From Actinomycetes bacterium (GTDB lineage Bacteria; Actinomycetota; Acidimicrobiia; Spongiisociales; JAHEDJ01): DNA of 64,000 bases. The notes beneath the pieces were generated by a model. The model was not told the origin of the DNA. It saw only the letters and a program-made list of their open reading frames with translations, and searched no databases. Below are positions 1 to 8,948 of this stretch, in pieces (position 1 is the stretch's first letter; each line of letters begins with the position of its first letter). A program made the translations under genes and the position numbers. The DNA is taken from contig JAHEDK010000001.1 of the NCBI GenBank assembly GCA_024641245.1, positions 195,964 through 259,963 on the forward strand. The letters run 5' to 3'.

Positions 1-151
1 GCCCGCCCGGCTCTCGTTTCGGCGAGCGCCTCATCCCAGGTAGGCCGCACCGAGGCCGCGCGGTAACGCCGGCCCCAGATGGATGGTCGCCGCTTCGGCG
101 AAGCCAAAGCGGTTGGAGTACAGAATCCGGCTTACAGGCAGACTCACTTCA

Positions 152-179
152 CCTCGGGGCCCCACACGGGGCCCCGAGG
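152..179. terminator. Perfect 12-bp GC-rich hairpin
   Basis: CCTCGGGGCCCC and its exact reverse complement flank the loop ACAC. No T-run follows on either strand, so it would be an actinobacterial-style stem-only terminator or another structured RNA element. It lies in the 460-base stretch before lhr. The rest of that stretch up to about 340 shows no gene I can support on either strand. Confidence 0.5.
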
Positions 180-344
180 CGAGCCCTGAGCCGCAGGTCA
201 TGAGCCGCAGCAGGAAGCTGCTCAGCCCGTCATCGAGTCGGTAGGAAAGGTCCCCCCGCCATCGCCTCGGCCAGTTGGCGGGCAACGGAAGGTCGGTTCG
301 ACCCCCTCGACTTGACGAGGCGGATGCCGTACATCTCGATCCTC

Positions 345-369
345 CACGCGCCACTGCATTGCCGAGAAA
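345..369 (+). repeat. Partial copy of dispersed palindromic element
   Basis: This is a half-copy of the element at 377-433. Its 25 bases run from CACGCGCC to GCCGAGAAA and match, without mismatch, the reverse complement of 55519-55543. It sits 60 nt ahead of the corresponding part of the full copy, so the locus looks like a degenerate tandem. The left half, which should begin with TTTTCTCCGC, is not recognisable. Confidence 0.75.
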
Positions 370-376
370 CAACGTG

Positions 377-433
377 CCGTTTTCTCCGCAATGCAATGCA
401 CTGCCACGCGCCGGTGCATTGCGGAGAAAATAC
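377..433 (+). repeat. 57-bp palindromic dispersed repeat, copy A
   Basis: Perfect 16-bp inverted repeat: TTTTCTCCGCAATGCA at 380-395 and its complement at 415-430, with a 19-nt loop containing CACGCGCC. The whole 57 nt aligns without gaps to the reverse complement of 55515-55571. It ends about 28 nt before the proposed lhr start, so it could be a leader hairpin, an operator or a REP-like element. Confidence 0.8.
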
Positions 434-460
434 GTCTGCGGGGGTCGCTACCGTGACGGC

Positions 461-3400
461 GTGCTGGATCTGTTCTCTCCTGCGACGCGAGCATGGTTTG
501 AGGCGTCGTTCGAGGCGCCCACCGATGCACAGCGAGACGGCTGGCCGGCCATCGCAGATGGTCGGCATACGCTCATCCACGCCCCGACCGGGTCCGGCAA
601 GACCCTGGCCGCGTTCCTCTGGACGCTCGACCGCATCCTCCACGAACCAATCCCTCCCGCAAAGGAACGGTGCAGGGTCCTCTACATCTCTCCCCTAAAG
701 GCACTTGCCTACGACATCGATCGCAACCTCCGGGCACCGCTCATCGGAATCCAGCATGCAGCCCGGCGCCTCGGCCTCGAACCCCTGCCGGACGTCACGA
801 CGTTCATCCGCACCGGCGACACTCCTGCAGATGAACGACGACGAATGGAGCGGCATCCGCCGGACGTTCTCATCACGACTCCCGAATCTCTCTACCTTCT
901 GCTGACCTCCCAGGCTCGGACGGCCCTCCGGTCGGTGCGATGGGTGATCGTCGATGAGGTGCATGCGGTTGCCGCCACCAAGCGCGGGACCCATCTGGCC
1001 CTGTCTCTGGAACGCCTCGAGGAGATCACAGCCATCTCACCGCAACGCATCGGTCTCTCAGCCACCCAGCGGCCGCTGGAAGTGATCGGCTCGTTCCTCG
1101 GTGGCGGGACGGTCGATGGAGATACCTGGACACCCCGTCCCGTACAGCTGATCGACGTCCCCGGCGACAAGGCGCTCGAACTCGAGCTGGTCGTTCCGGT
1201 TGAAGACATGACAGCCGTCACCACCGCGCCACCGACCCTCCGGGGCGTGTACGACGGCCCCGCGCAACTCGCACCGGCCAGACCGTCGGTGTGGACGGCC
1301 ATCTATCCCACTCTCCTCGAGCATATCCGCAGCCACCGGTCGACGATCGTGTTCGCCAACAGCAGAAGGCTCGCCGAGCGCATTTGTGACGAGCTCAACC
1401 GCCTCGCCGGCGAAGAGGTCGCCAGAGCACACCATGGATCCGTGTCCCGCGAGCAGCGCGTCCAGATCGAGGAGATGCTCAAGAAAGGTGAGCTCCCGGC
1501 CGTCGTGGCAACATCCTCTCTGGAACTAGGCATCGACATGGGCGCCGTCGATCTCGTCCTACAGATCGAATCTCCCACCTCAGTCGCCAGCGGGCTTCAA
1601 CGGGTCGGCCGGGCCGGCCATCAGGTTGGGGCAGCTTCCCGCGCCAAGATCTTTCCGAAGTACCGGGGGGACCTTCTGGTCGCCACCGTCGTGGTCGACC
1701 GCATGCTCGAGCGCGCCGTCGAGTCGACCCGGATCCCGCGTAGTCCACTCGACGTCCTGGCACAGCACATCGTGGCTATGGCCGCCAAAGACGAATGGGA
1801 CGTTGACGACCTGTTCTCACTCGTTCGCCGAGCCGCGCCATACGCAGAGCTTGGACGTGGTCCTTTCGACGCGGTGCTCGACATGCTCTCCGGTCGATAC
1901 CCGTCTGAGCTCTTCTCCGAGTTGCGCCCACGCATCGATTGGGATCGCGTCGCCAACACCGTCGTGGGTCGTCCGGGAGCCCTGCAACTGGCAGTCCAGA
2001 ATCCGGGCACGATCCCGGATCGAGGCCTCTACACGGTCCACCTTCCCGATGGTGCCAGGGTCGGCGAGCTCGACGAGGAGATGGTCTACGAGTCGAGAGT
2101 GGGCGACGTCTTCATCCTGGGAGCCTCCACATGGCGAATCAATGAGATCACCGCCGACCGGGTCGAGGTCGTCCCGGCTCCCGGTGAGGCCGGCGCAACG
2201 ATGCCGTTCTGGCACGGGGACATGCTCGGCAGAACGATCGAGACGGGACGTGCCCTCGGGGAGTTCACTCGCCAAGTCGGCGCCCTCGACCGCACCGGGG
2301 CCGAACGCACCCTCGTCGACCGGTACCACCTCGACGAACTGGCCGCCTCGAACCTCGCCGGATACCTGCAGGAGGAACTCGAAGCAACGGGTTATCTCCC
2401 GTCGGACAGGACCGTCGTCGTCGAACGCTTCCGAGATGAGATCGGGGACTGGAGGATGGTCCTGCTGTCACCGTTCGGAGCCAGAGTGCATGCGCCGTGG
2501 GCCATGGCACTCACCGGTCGGTTCCGACAGACACTCGGCCGTCAGGTCGACGTCATCTGGGGCGACGACGGCATTGCACTCCGGTTTCCCGACCAGGACG
2601 ACATTCCGACCGCCGCAGATCTGCTCATCGATCCGGACGAAGTAGAAGCCGAACTGGTGGATCATCTGGCGGACTCTGCCATGTTCGCCGCTCGCTTCAG
2701 GGAAGCGGCTGCGCGGTCCCTCCTGCTCCCGCGCCGGCGACCGGGCAAGCGGACGCCGCTGTGGCTCCAGCGACGACGGGCCGGCAATCTGCTGGGCGTC
2801 GTGCGTCGGTTCGGATCGTTTCCCATCGTTCTCGAGACGTACCGGGAGATCCTCCAGGACGACTTCGATGTTCCGGCACTGATCGATTTGCTCGGCGACC
2901 TTCGGTCGCGGGCTATACGCGTTGCCGAGGTAGAACTCGCCTCCCCCAGTCCTTTCGCCTCCTCCCTCCTCTTCGAGTTCGTCGCCTCCTTCCTATATGA
3001 GGGTGACACGCCTCTAGCCGAACGCCGGGCGGCCGCCCTCACCCTCGACCGCGAGCTCCTCGGCGAACTCCTCGGTGAGGGAGAACTCCGCCAGCTGATA
3101 TCTCCCGATGTCATCGCGGCCGTCGAGTTGGAGCTGCAACGCCTTGCTGCTGGTTATCAGGCGACCGGGGCATCCGGGGCGCACGACCTCCTCCGTCAGC
3201 TCGGTCCACTCACGGCCGACGAGCTGGCCGCTCGCCTCACAGACGATGATCCGGCACCGCTCCTGGCGGATCTCCAGGCCAGGAACCAGATCATCCCGCT
3301 CCAACAGAGCGGCCTCGGTCGTTGGGCCGCCATCGAAGACGCAGGGCGGCTACGAGACGCAGTCGGAGTCCAACCTCCGGTCGGAGTTCCCCATGTGTTC

Positions 3401-4834
3401 CTGGATCCGGTTGAAGACCCGCTGGGCGACGTGGTCGCCCGCTATGCCAGGACTCATGGGCCGTTTGTGGCAGAAGCAGCGTCGAACGCACTCGGCCTGC
3501 CAACCGCGGTTGTTGCGATCGCACTGGCGAAACTCGAGGAATCCGGTCGGGCAGCCAGGGGGGCCTTCCGGGCGGAAGGCTCTGAGCGCGAGTGGGTTGA
3601 CACCGAGGTGCTCCGCAGGATCAAGCGACGCTCGCTGGCCGTCCTTCGTTCGGAGATCGAACCGGTAGCTGCGGCGGCAATGGCCGCGTTCGCCCTCACC
3701 TGGCACGGCGTTGGAGGCGATCGAATGTCAACCGACCGGCTGGTCGAAACCGTCCGCCAGTTGCAGGGGTATCCACTTCCCGCCTCTGCGCTCGAAACCG
3801 ACATCCTGCCGGCCCGCATGCGATACCAGCCGGCGATGCTCGATCAACTCATGCTGGCCGGGGACATCGTGTGGGTAGGGTATGGCTCGCTCGGACCACG
3901 CGACGGCAAGTTGTCGCTCTTCTTCCGCGATCAGCTCTCCAGGCTGGCGCTCCCCCGACCGGTCGACTGGGAGACCACCCCGATGCACGACTCGATCCTC
4001 GATCTGCTGCTCCGACGCGGGGCTTCGTTCTTCCCGGAGATCTATGAGTCGGCCGGCGGCGGCGACCCCGAACTGGTCGGCGAGGCGTTGTGGGATCTCG
4101 TCTGGCGCGGACTGGTCACCAACGACACCCTCGCTCCGGTCCGTTCTCTGGCGGCCCGCAGGCGCACCACCACCCGGCGCGGAACACGGTCCCCGACCTT
4201 CGCCCCCTCCACCACCGGACGATGGTGGTTGGTCTCCGAGGCAACAGACGACAACATCCCGGACACACTCAGAAGCGCAGCCTGGACTGAGCTACTGCTC
4301 GAACGGCACGGCGTTGTTACCAGGGACGGCACCTCGGCCGAGGCGGTCGCCGGCGGATTCACCCGCTTCTACCCGATACTGCGTCAGATGGAGGACATCG
4401 GAAAGATCCGGCGCGGCTACTTCGTCGAGGGAATGGGTGGAGCGCAGTTCGCCCTACCGGGCGCAGTCGATCGCCTTAGGGCAACGAGCGACACCACCTG
4501 GGCCCTCGCCGCCACGGATCCGGCCAATCTCTATGGTGCGGCCGTCTCCTGGCCCGATCATCCGATCGGCCGTCCCGCACGGTCGGCAGGGTCATGGGTC
4601 GTCATCGCGTCGGGGGCACTGGTCGCGTATGTGGACCGCCGACGCCTCTTCACCTTTGGCACCGTCGAGGCCTCGACCGCACGAGCGATCGAGCAGATCG
4701 GGAGGCGACGGGGACGAATGATCATCAACGAGATCGACGGGGAAGCATCCGGGTCCACCCCACTCGGAGCCCTGCTCCAGCAGCACGGGTTCGCAATGAC
4801 CCCACGCGGTCTGGCCTTCCGGGGAAACAAATAG
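461..4834 (+). CDS. lhr: Large ATP-dependent helicase Lhr
   Basis: Superfamily-2 DNA helicase of the full-length Lhr type (1,457 aa; the usual Lhr core plus C-terminal region is about 1,500 aa), expected to act in the cytoplasm in DNA repair. Seen in order: Walker A HAPTGSGKT near residue 45, the DEVHAV Walker B box near 165, the SAT motif near 200, motif VI QRVGRAGH near 380, then a long C-terminal region typical of bacterial Lhr. The frame is open from 275, but those first codons run through the palindromic repeat. GTG at 461 begins directly with LDLFSPATRAWF, the conserved start of the family. No clear Shine-Dalgarno sequence precedes it. The gene stands alone and converges on a DUF971 gene. 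Confidence 0.93.
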   Translation: MLDLFSPATRAWFEASFEAPTDAQRDGWPAIADGRHTLIHAPTGSGKTLAAFLWTLDRILHEPIPPAKERCRVLYISPLKALAYDIDRNLRAPLIGIQHAARRLGLEPLPDVTTFIRTGDTPADERRRMERHPPDVLITTPESLYLLLTSQARTALRSVRWVIVDEVHAVAATKRGTHLALSLERLEEITAISPQRIGLSATQRPLEVIGSFLGGGTVDGDTWTPRPVQLIDVPGDKALELELVVPVEDMTAVTTAPPTLRGVYDGPAQLAPARPSVWTAIYPTLLEHIRSHRSTIVFANSRRLAERICDELNRLAGEEVARAHHGSVSREQRVQIEEMLKKGELPAVVATSSLELGIDMGAVDLVLQIESPTSVASGLQRVGRAGHQVGAASRAKIFPKYRGDLLVATVVVDRMLERAVESTRIPRSPLDVLAQHIVAMAAKDEWDVDDLFSLVRRAAPYAELGRGPFDAVLDMLSGRYPSELFSELRPRIDWDRVANTVVGRPGALQLAVQNPGTIPDRGLYTVHLPDGARVGELDEEMVYESRVGDVFILGASTWRINEITADRVEVVPAPGEAGATMPFWHGDMLGRTIETGRALGEFTRQVGALDRTGAERTLVDRYHLDELAASNLAGYLQEELEATGYLPSDRTVVVERFRDEIGDWRMVLLSPFGARVHAPWAMALTGRFRQTLGRQVDVIWGDDGIALRFPDQDDIPTAADLLIDPDEVEAELVDHLADSAMFAARFREAAARSLLLPRRRPGKRTPLWLQRRRAGNLLGVVRRFGSFPIVLETYREILQDDFDVPALIDLLGDLRSRAIRVAEVELASPSPFASSLLFEFVASFLYEGDTPLAERRAAALTLDRELLGELLGEGELRQLISPDVIAAVELELQRLAAGYQATGASGAHDLLRQLGPLTADELAARLTDDDPAPLLADLQARNQIIPLQQSGLGRWAAIEDAGRLRDAVGVQPPVGVPHVFLDPVEDPLGDVVARYARTHGPFVAEAASNALGLPTAVVAIALAKLEESGRAARGAFRAEGSEREWVDTEVLRRIKRRSLAVLRSEIEPVAAAAMAAFALTWHGVGGDRMSTDRLVETVRQLQGYPLPASALETDILPARMRYQPAMLDQLMLAGDIVWVGYGSLGPRDGKLSLFFRDQLSRLALPRPVDWETTPMHDSILDLLLRRGASFFPEIYESAGGGDPELVGEALWDLVWRGLVTNDTLAPVRSLAARRRTTTRRGTRSPTFAPSTTGRWWLVSEATDDNIPDTLRSAAWTELLLERHGVVTRDGTSAEAVAGGFTRFYPILRQMEDIGKIRRGYFVEGMGGAQFALPGAVDRLRATSDTTWALAATDPANLYGAAVSWPDHPIGRPARSAGSWVVIASGALVAYVDRRRLFTFGTVEASTARAIEQIGRRRGRMIINEIDGEASGSTPLGALLQQHGFAMTPRGLAFRGNK

Positions 4835-4933
4835 GTTCCGAGTCTCAAGTTGCGACGTCTGCTTCGTGCTCAGATGCCGGAGCGCCAACCGCTCCACCCA
4901 CGAGCCACCTCAGTTGTTGCCCGTGCAAGCCTT

Positions 4934-5221
4934 CTAGGCCTGATCTCTCAGGGCGCGAAGCTGATCGAACGTGAAGATGCCCGTATGGTGCCCGTCCGGA
5001 CCGAACGTGAAGTTGATGCCGTAGCTGCCGACCAGCCGCGCTTCGGCGATCGTCGTCGCCATAACCAGCCTGATTCGTCCCTTCTCAGCCTGAGTTGCGC
5101 AGTTCGCACAGGTACAGGCGTCTCTGAGTTGACGAGCGGTGAGCGTCTGACTCGCTCCGCCGGGCCAGTCAACGATGACACGGGCGCCATCCTCGATCTC
5201 GATTCGTTCCGGCGTCTGCAC
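4934..5221 (-). CDS. DUF971 family protein
   Basis: Small protein of about 95 aa with the DUF971 fold, related to the N-terminal domain of gamma-butyrobetaine hydroxylase. Visible hallmarks are LRDACTCANC (the two-cysteine region), YGINFTFGPDGHHTGIF and a final DQLRAL helix. Stand-alone DUF971 proteins are linked in the literature to iron-sulfur metabolism, but its job here is not established. The start is uncertain: GTG at 5221 gives MQTPERIEIEDG and avoids overlap with the divergent DUF4032 gene, while ATG at 5260 would add 13 residues and overlap it. The two genes diverge over 27 bp and must share a promoter region. Confidence 0.75.
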   Translation of the reverse strand: MQTPERIEIEDGARVIVDWPGGASQTLTARQLRDACTCANCATQAEKGRIRLVMATTIAEARLVGSYGINFTFGPDGHHTGIFTFDQLRALRDQA

Positions 5222-5248
5222 GGCCCACAACGCTAGTACCGTGCCGCT

Positions 5249-6448
5249 ATGACCTCGCATACCATCACGATCCGGGCAGGACATCCGGACTTCCTCGATC
5301 TCGAGTGGGATCGTTCGATCGTTGAATGGTCGACCGATCGCATCGTGGACCTCCCGAAGGGCATCTCCCGGCACGAGGTGCGCTTCGTCGTGTACCCGGA
5401 AGGGACGTACGTCATCAAGGAACTCCCGCTCAGGGCCGCACGGCGCGACTACACCGTGCTGCGTGAACTGGAGGGCACCGGCGTCAAGGCCGTTCTTCCG
5501 GTCGGACTGGTCGAAGATCGGTCGGATGATCCGAACGACGAACGCTCTGCCGCCCTTATCACCCGCTACGCAGACTTCTCTTTCTCCTATCGCGAACTCC
5601 TCGAAGGACCGGGATTCGGTCCCCGCCGCAAGCAGATGCTCGACGCCTTCGCCTGGTTGCTGGTCGAGTTGCACCTCATCGGGTGTTTCTGGGGCGATTG
5701 CTCTCTGTCGAATGTTCTCTATCGATACGACGCAGACGCCATCGAGACGATCATGGTCGACGCTGAGACGGCCGAACTCCACGACGAACTGAGCGACGGC
5801 CGTCGCCTCGAGGACCTGCAAATCATGATCGAGAACGTCGCAGGCGGTATGGCCGACATCGCCTCACTACAGGGTTTCGACATCGATGACGCCGACTTCG
5901 AACTCGGCGATGATGTGGCAGCTCGCTATCTCGCCTTGTGGACGGAAGTCAATCAGGAACTGGTGATTCCGCGAGATGAACGCTTTCGCATTCGCGAACG
6001 GATCGAGCGGCTCAACGATCTCGGCGTCACGGTCGACGAAGTGGAGCTCATCCCGGTCGGGGAGGAGCAGCGTATGAAGGTGCACATCAAGATCGGAGTA
6101 CGAGATTTCCATGCCAGGGAGCTGGAAGAACTAACCGGAGTGCGGGCGCTAGAGCAGCAAGCGCGCTACATCCTCGGTGACCTCCACTACTTTCAGGCGC
6201 TGCAAAAGCCGGACACCGACCGGGTGATCAGCGCCATGAAGTGGCGCGTGCAGGAATTCCGGCCAATGATGCAGCGCCTGCGCGGGGCGACCAAGACCGC
6301 CGACCCCGTCCAGGCGTATTGCGACATTCTGCACCACCGCTATATCTTGTCCAGCCTGGCCGGCCACGATGTCGGAACGCAAGCCGCCGTCGAAGATTGG
6401 TTCGCGGCAGGTGAACCGGGATATCCGCTCGATGCCTCACCGACATAG
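5249..6448 (+). CDS. DUF4032 kinase-like protein
   Basis: Protein of 399 aa matching the actinobacterial DUF4032 family, whose N-terminal half has a lipopolysaccharide-kinase (Kdo/WaaP-like) fold. Seen: VIKELPLRAARRDY (probable ATP-binding lysine near 58), FWGDCSLSNVLY near 150 as the catalytic-loop equivalent (D, N) and MVDAETAE near 170 in place of DFG. The C-terminal half is the DUF4032 domain proper. The substrate is unknown. There are no membrane segments or signal peptide, so it is cytosolic. TAGTAC lies nine bases before the ATG, so the transcript may be leaderless. It converges on the SDR gene with an 11-bp gap. Confidence 0.85.
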   Translation: MTSHTITIRAGHPDFLDLEWDRSIVEWSTDRIVDLPKGISRHEVRFVVYPEGTYVIKELPLRAARRDYTVLRELEGTGVKAVLPVGLVEDRSDDPNDERSAALITRYADFSFSYRELLEGPGFGPRRKQMLDAFAWLLVELHLIGCFWGDCSLSNVLYRYDADAIETIMVDAETAELHDELSDGRRLEDLQIMIENVAGGMADIASLQGFDIDDADFELGDDVAARYLALWTEVNQELVIPRDERFRIRERIERLNDLGVTVDEVELIPVGEEQRMKVHIKIGVRDFHARELEELTGVRALEQQARYILGDLHYFQALQKPDTDRVISAMKWRVQEFRPMMQRLRGATKTADPVQAYCDILHHRYILSSLAGHDVGTQAAVEDWFAAGEPGYPLDASPT

Positions 6449-6459
6449 CCGTCCGAGCG

Positions 6460-7236
6460 TCAGGTCAGGCTGCCCCCAGCCCCGATGACCCCACCGTCAA
6501 CCGGCAAGGTCACTCCGGTAATCCAGGAGGCGGCCTCCGAGGCAAGAAACAACACGGCGTTTGCCACATCTTGCGGCTCTCCCAACCTTCCGAGTGGATG
6601 GGTCGCCGCCGCCGCTTCCTCTCCGCCTGCCCACAGGGCCGCCGAAAGGCGGGTCTTGACTACGGCAGGAGCCACGGCGTTCACCCTCACGTTTGGGGCC
6701 ATTTCAAAGGCGAGTTGTTGCGTCGTGAAAATCAGGGCTGCCTTCGATATGTTGTAGGCACCGAGAACCGCCGTCGGGCGCATACCGCCCACCGAGGCGA
6801 CGTTGATGATCGACCCACCGTGCTCGTGCATCCACTGATTGAATGCGGCGCGGGCCCACAAGATGGGGCCCAGTTGGTTGACCGACCAGGTCTTTTCGAG
6901 AGCTCCGAGCTCCACGTCCGCCAGATTGCCGGCCGCCGGATTGGTCCCGGCGTTGTTGACGAGGATGTCGCAGGCCCCGAACGTCTCGATGGCCCCCTTC
7001 ACAGTCGATTCAGCATGCTCCGCATCATCAGCGCGGGCGACCATCGTGACCAGTCGGTCGCCGAGACCCGTTGCTTCGCTGATGCTCGTCCGCGCCTCCG
7101 CCAGGTTTTCCTCCCGGCGCCCGGTGATGACGACACCGCGCGCTCCACTGTTGAGGAATTCGGTCGCAATCGATTCGCCTATTCCCCGGCTGGCTCCAGT
7201 GACCACCGCTACCTTGTCATCAATTCGTACTTCCAT
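6460..7236 (-). CDS. SDR-family oxidoreductase
   Basis: Classical short-chain dehydrogenase/reductase of 258 aa, NAD(P)-dependent. Seen: TGASRGIG cofactor-binding motif near residue 14, NNAG near 90, catalytic Ser region INVASVGG near 145, and the YNISK catalytic Tyr-x3-Lys near 160. It ends in GVTLPVDGG, typical of FabG-like enzymes. Start ATG at 7236 is set by a strong AGGAGGA site 7 nt upstream; the frame is open further 5' but without family sequence. It lies 41 bp downstream of the flavin reductase gene on the same strand, so the two may be co-transcribed. The substrate cannot be told. Confidence 0.9.
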   Translation of the reverse strand: MEVRIDDKVAVVTGASRGIGESIATEFLNSGARGVVITGRREENLAEARTSISEATGLGDRLVTMVARADDAEHAESTVKGAIETFGACDILVNNAGTNPAAGNLADVELGALEKTWSVNQLGPILWARAAFNQWMHEHGGSIINVASVGGMRPTAVLGAYNISKAALIFTTQQLAFEMAPNVRVNAVAPAVVKTRLSAALWAGGEEAAAATHPLGRLGEPQDVANAVLFLASEAASWITGVTLPVDGGVIGAGGSLT

Positions 7237-7277
7237 GTGTTCCTCCTGATCGAATGCTCGGTCGTTTCGTTCAAAGT

Positions 7278-7784
7278 TCAGTGGCCACCGCGTCTCACGC
7301 CTCCGTATTTCATCCGGGTATCCCTGACGGACGCAACGACCGCGTCGGGATCCGGTAGGCCTGCGTCGACGATCTCGCCAATGAAGAACGTATGAGTTCC
7401 ACAATCGACCTCTTTCCACAGTTGGAGGTCCATCCAGGCAACGGCTTCCTCGAAGATCGGGGAACCGGTCACACCTGCCCGAATCGCTCGGCCGTTGAGC
7501 GTCATGCCCTCTTTGACCGCCGGTTTCGAGAACTTGACGAACGTACGGGTGTCTTCTGCCGACCACAGATTGATCGAGAAGCACCGTCCTTCGTTGATCA
7601 AGCGATGGGTGACGGCCTTCTTGTCGACTCCGATTCCGACCAGAACCGGCTCCATAGCCACCTGCGTGATCCAACTCGTGGTCATTGCGTTCCATTCGTC
7701 GCCGGCGTGCGAGCCGACGAGTGCCAACGCAGTCGGAATGCTCCACGTCACCTTGTTTACGAGTTCCGCCTCTAGGTCCGCCAT
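7278..7784 (-). CDS. Flavin reductase family (FMN-binding split barrel) protein
   Basis: Protein of 168 aa resembling the flavin reductase/RutF-like split-barrel family, which reduces free FMN or acts as the reductase partner of a monooxygenase. Family-like features are the N-terminal NAMTTSWITQVAMEPVLVGI strand pair (usual position of FMN phosphate contacts), the SINLWSAEDT segment and a C-terminal FFIGEIVDAG strand. ATG start at 7784 follows an AGGAGG site. It is upstream of and probably co-transcribed with the SDR gene. No oxygenase partner is adjacent, so its role is open. Confidence 0.85.
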   Translation of the reverse strand: MADLEAELVNKVTWSIPTALALVGSHAGDEWNAMTTSWITQVAMEPVLVGIGVDKKAVTHRLINEGRCFSINLWSAEDTRTFVKFSKPAVKEGMTLNGRAIRAGVTGSPIFEEAVAWMDLQLWKEVDCGTHTFFIGEIVDAGLPDPDAVVASVRDTRMKYGGVRRGGH

Positions 7785-7849
7785 CAGGTCCTCCTGCCAT
7801 TTCGTGGTATGCCATCGCCTGGCGTTGCCATGTCGCCTAATCTTTCCTG

Positions 7850-8383
7850 GTGCACATTCTGATCGCCACCGCCGGTGCTCTTCCCGCCGCCCGCGTCGCG
7901 GCTCTGGTCGCCACCCTGGCCCACGCTGAACAGCACGTTTCGGTCATGACGGTCATCGAGGTCCCACTGTCGTTCCTGGACGATCTCGAAACCGGCGAGT
8001 GGCACCCGTTCGACGATGGTACCGAAGGTATCGCCAAGGTTCGCACCCAACTCGTCAAACGGTACGTGGAGGAACGCGGCATCCGCCTGGTCGAACCGGT
8101 CGTGGCGGCGCTGCGCACACACGGTATTTCGGCAGACACCATTCTCGAAGAGGGCAGCGACGCCGGTGAAGTGATCGTGCGTGTTGCCGGCGAACGGGCC
8201 GCGGACATCATCGTGATGGGAGCAACCAGGCCCATCTTCGATGAGAACGTTTGGAGCAGTGTCTCTGTCAAAGTCATGCAGCGGTCTCCCATCCCACTGG
8301 TGTTGGTTCCCGGCGTTTCGCGAACCTTCGATGACGTCGAACGCGACGAACGGCGCCGTGTTATCGACGAACAGACTGGCTGA
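7850..8383 (+). CDS. Universal stress protein (UspA-like)
   Basis: Single-domain universal stress protein of 177 aa. It begins with HILIATAG and ends with the domain signature: DIIVMGATRP near 125, a short helix, then PIPLVLVPG near 150. These are the ATP-binding-type glycine and loop positions of the family, although the spacing before the final strand is shorter than the textbook G-2x-G-9x-G(S/T). The GTG start at 7850 has TAATCT exactly 6 nt upstream, a leaderless-promoter arrangement. It converges on a lipoprotein gene with 3 bp between the stop codons. Confidence 0.82.
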   Translation: MHILIATAGALPAARVAALVATLAHAEQHVSVMTVIEVPLSFLDDLETGEWHPFDDGTEGIAKVRTQLVKRYVEERGIRLVEPVVAALRTHGISADTILEEGSDAGEVIVRVAGERAADIIVMGATRPIFDENVWSSVSVKVMQRSPIPLVLVPGVSRTFDDVERDERRRVIDEQTG

Positions 8384-8386
8384 GCG

Positions 8387-8818
8387 TCACGGAATCGTGA
8401 GTTCGATCGTCGCTCCGCAGTAACCCTCAACCGAATCCCGAGCGCCCACGACCACGGTCGTAACGCCGCCGGGTATCAGCACTCCACTCAACGAGCGTGT
8501 GAACGGCTGCTCATCTTCGTGCGGGTGCTCCAGGATGCGAGTTGCAAGCGCCGTTCCCTCGGGGGTCCAAATCGTCCACTCATCGGCGTATTTCTCCCAC
8601 CCTTCATCCGGCGAGGCCACCGTCACGGCAAAGGTATACGTGCCGTCGCCGGCTCGGACTGCCTCGACCGCAACGACATTCGCACAGCTGTCCGCCCCCG
8701 GCCCTTCCGTCGTCGATGCCGGCATCGTCGACTGAACGACGGTCGACGCCGTCGTCTGCGGAACATCCGTCGCTCCACAGGCAGCCAAAGCCAAGGCGAT
8801 CCCGACCACTACTCGCAT
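8387..8818 (-). CDS. Putative lipoprotein, unknown function
   Basis: Secreted protein of 143 aa. The ATG at 8818 gives a short signal peptide, MRVVVGIALALAACG, with a lipobox LAAC and probable lipidated Cys at residue 14. A Ser/Thr-rich stretch follows, then a beta-rich domain with two further cysteines (near 47 and 135) that could form a disulfide. The frame is open to 8926, but those residues would put the signal peptide in mid-protein. No family is recognised; the WTIWTPEGTALA segment suggests a beta-sandwich similar to domains that bind or present surface material. Confidence 0.7.
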   Translation of the reverse strand: MRVVVGIALALAACGATDVPQTTASTVVQSTMPASTTEGPGADSCANVVAVEAVRAGDGTYTFAVTVASPDEGWEKYADEWTIWTPEGTALATRILEHPHEDEQPFTRSLSGVLIPGGVTTVVVGARDSVEGYCGATIELTIP

Positions 8819-8948
8819 TCCGCGAGCATACGTCCGCGCGACGAATACAGCGGCGGGAAAAGGAGCAACGATCGAATAGTCGAAGAGTCTCTCACCCCGC
8901 GCTTTCGCACGAAAGAATTCTGTCACACCCCCCTGTCAGAGTGACGGT

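Noticed and set aside
31-396. Minus-strand open frame of 121 codons covering the hairpin and repeat before lhr
   Set aside because: It has no recognisable protein family or ribosome-binding site, and its first codons lie inside the palindromic repeat. Such frames are common in GC-rich DNA.
2662-3114. Several Arg/Ser-rich frames antisense to lhr
   Set aside because: Typical shadow frames of a GC-rich gene; the plus-strand Lhr sequence is continuous and well conserved through this region.
4934-5821. Long minus-strand frame of 295 codons
   Set aside because: Only the last 95-108 codons are the DUF971 gene; the rest runs antisense through the clearly coding DUF4032 gene.
6460-7815. 451-codon frame ending in the SDR gene
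   Set aside because: The upstream 190 codons are antisense-like sequence in another frame of the flavin reductase gene; the ATG at 7236 with AGGAGGA is the real start.
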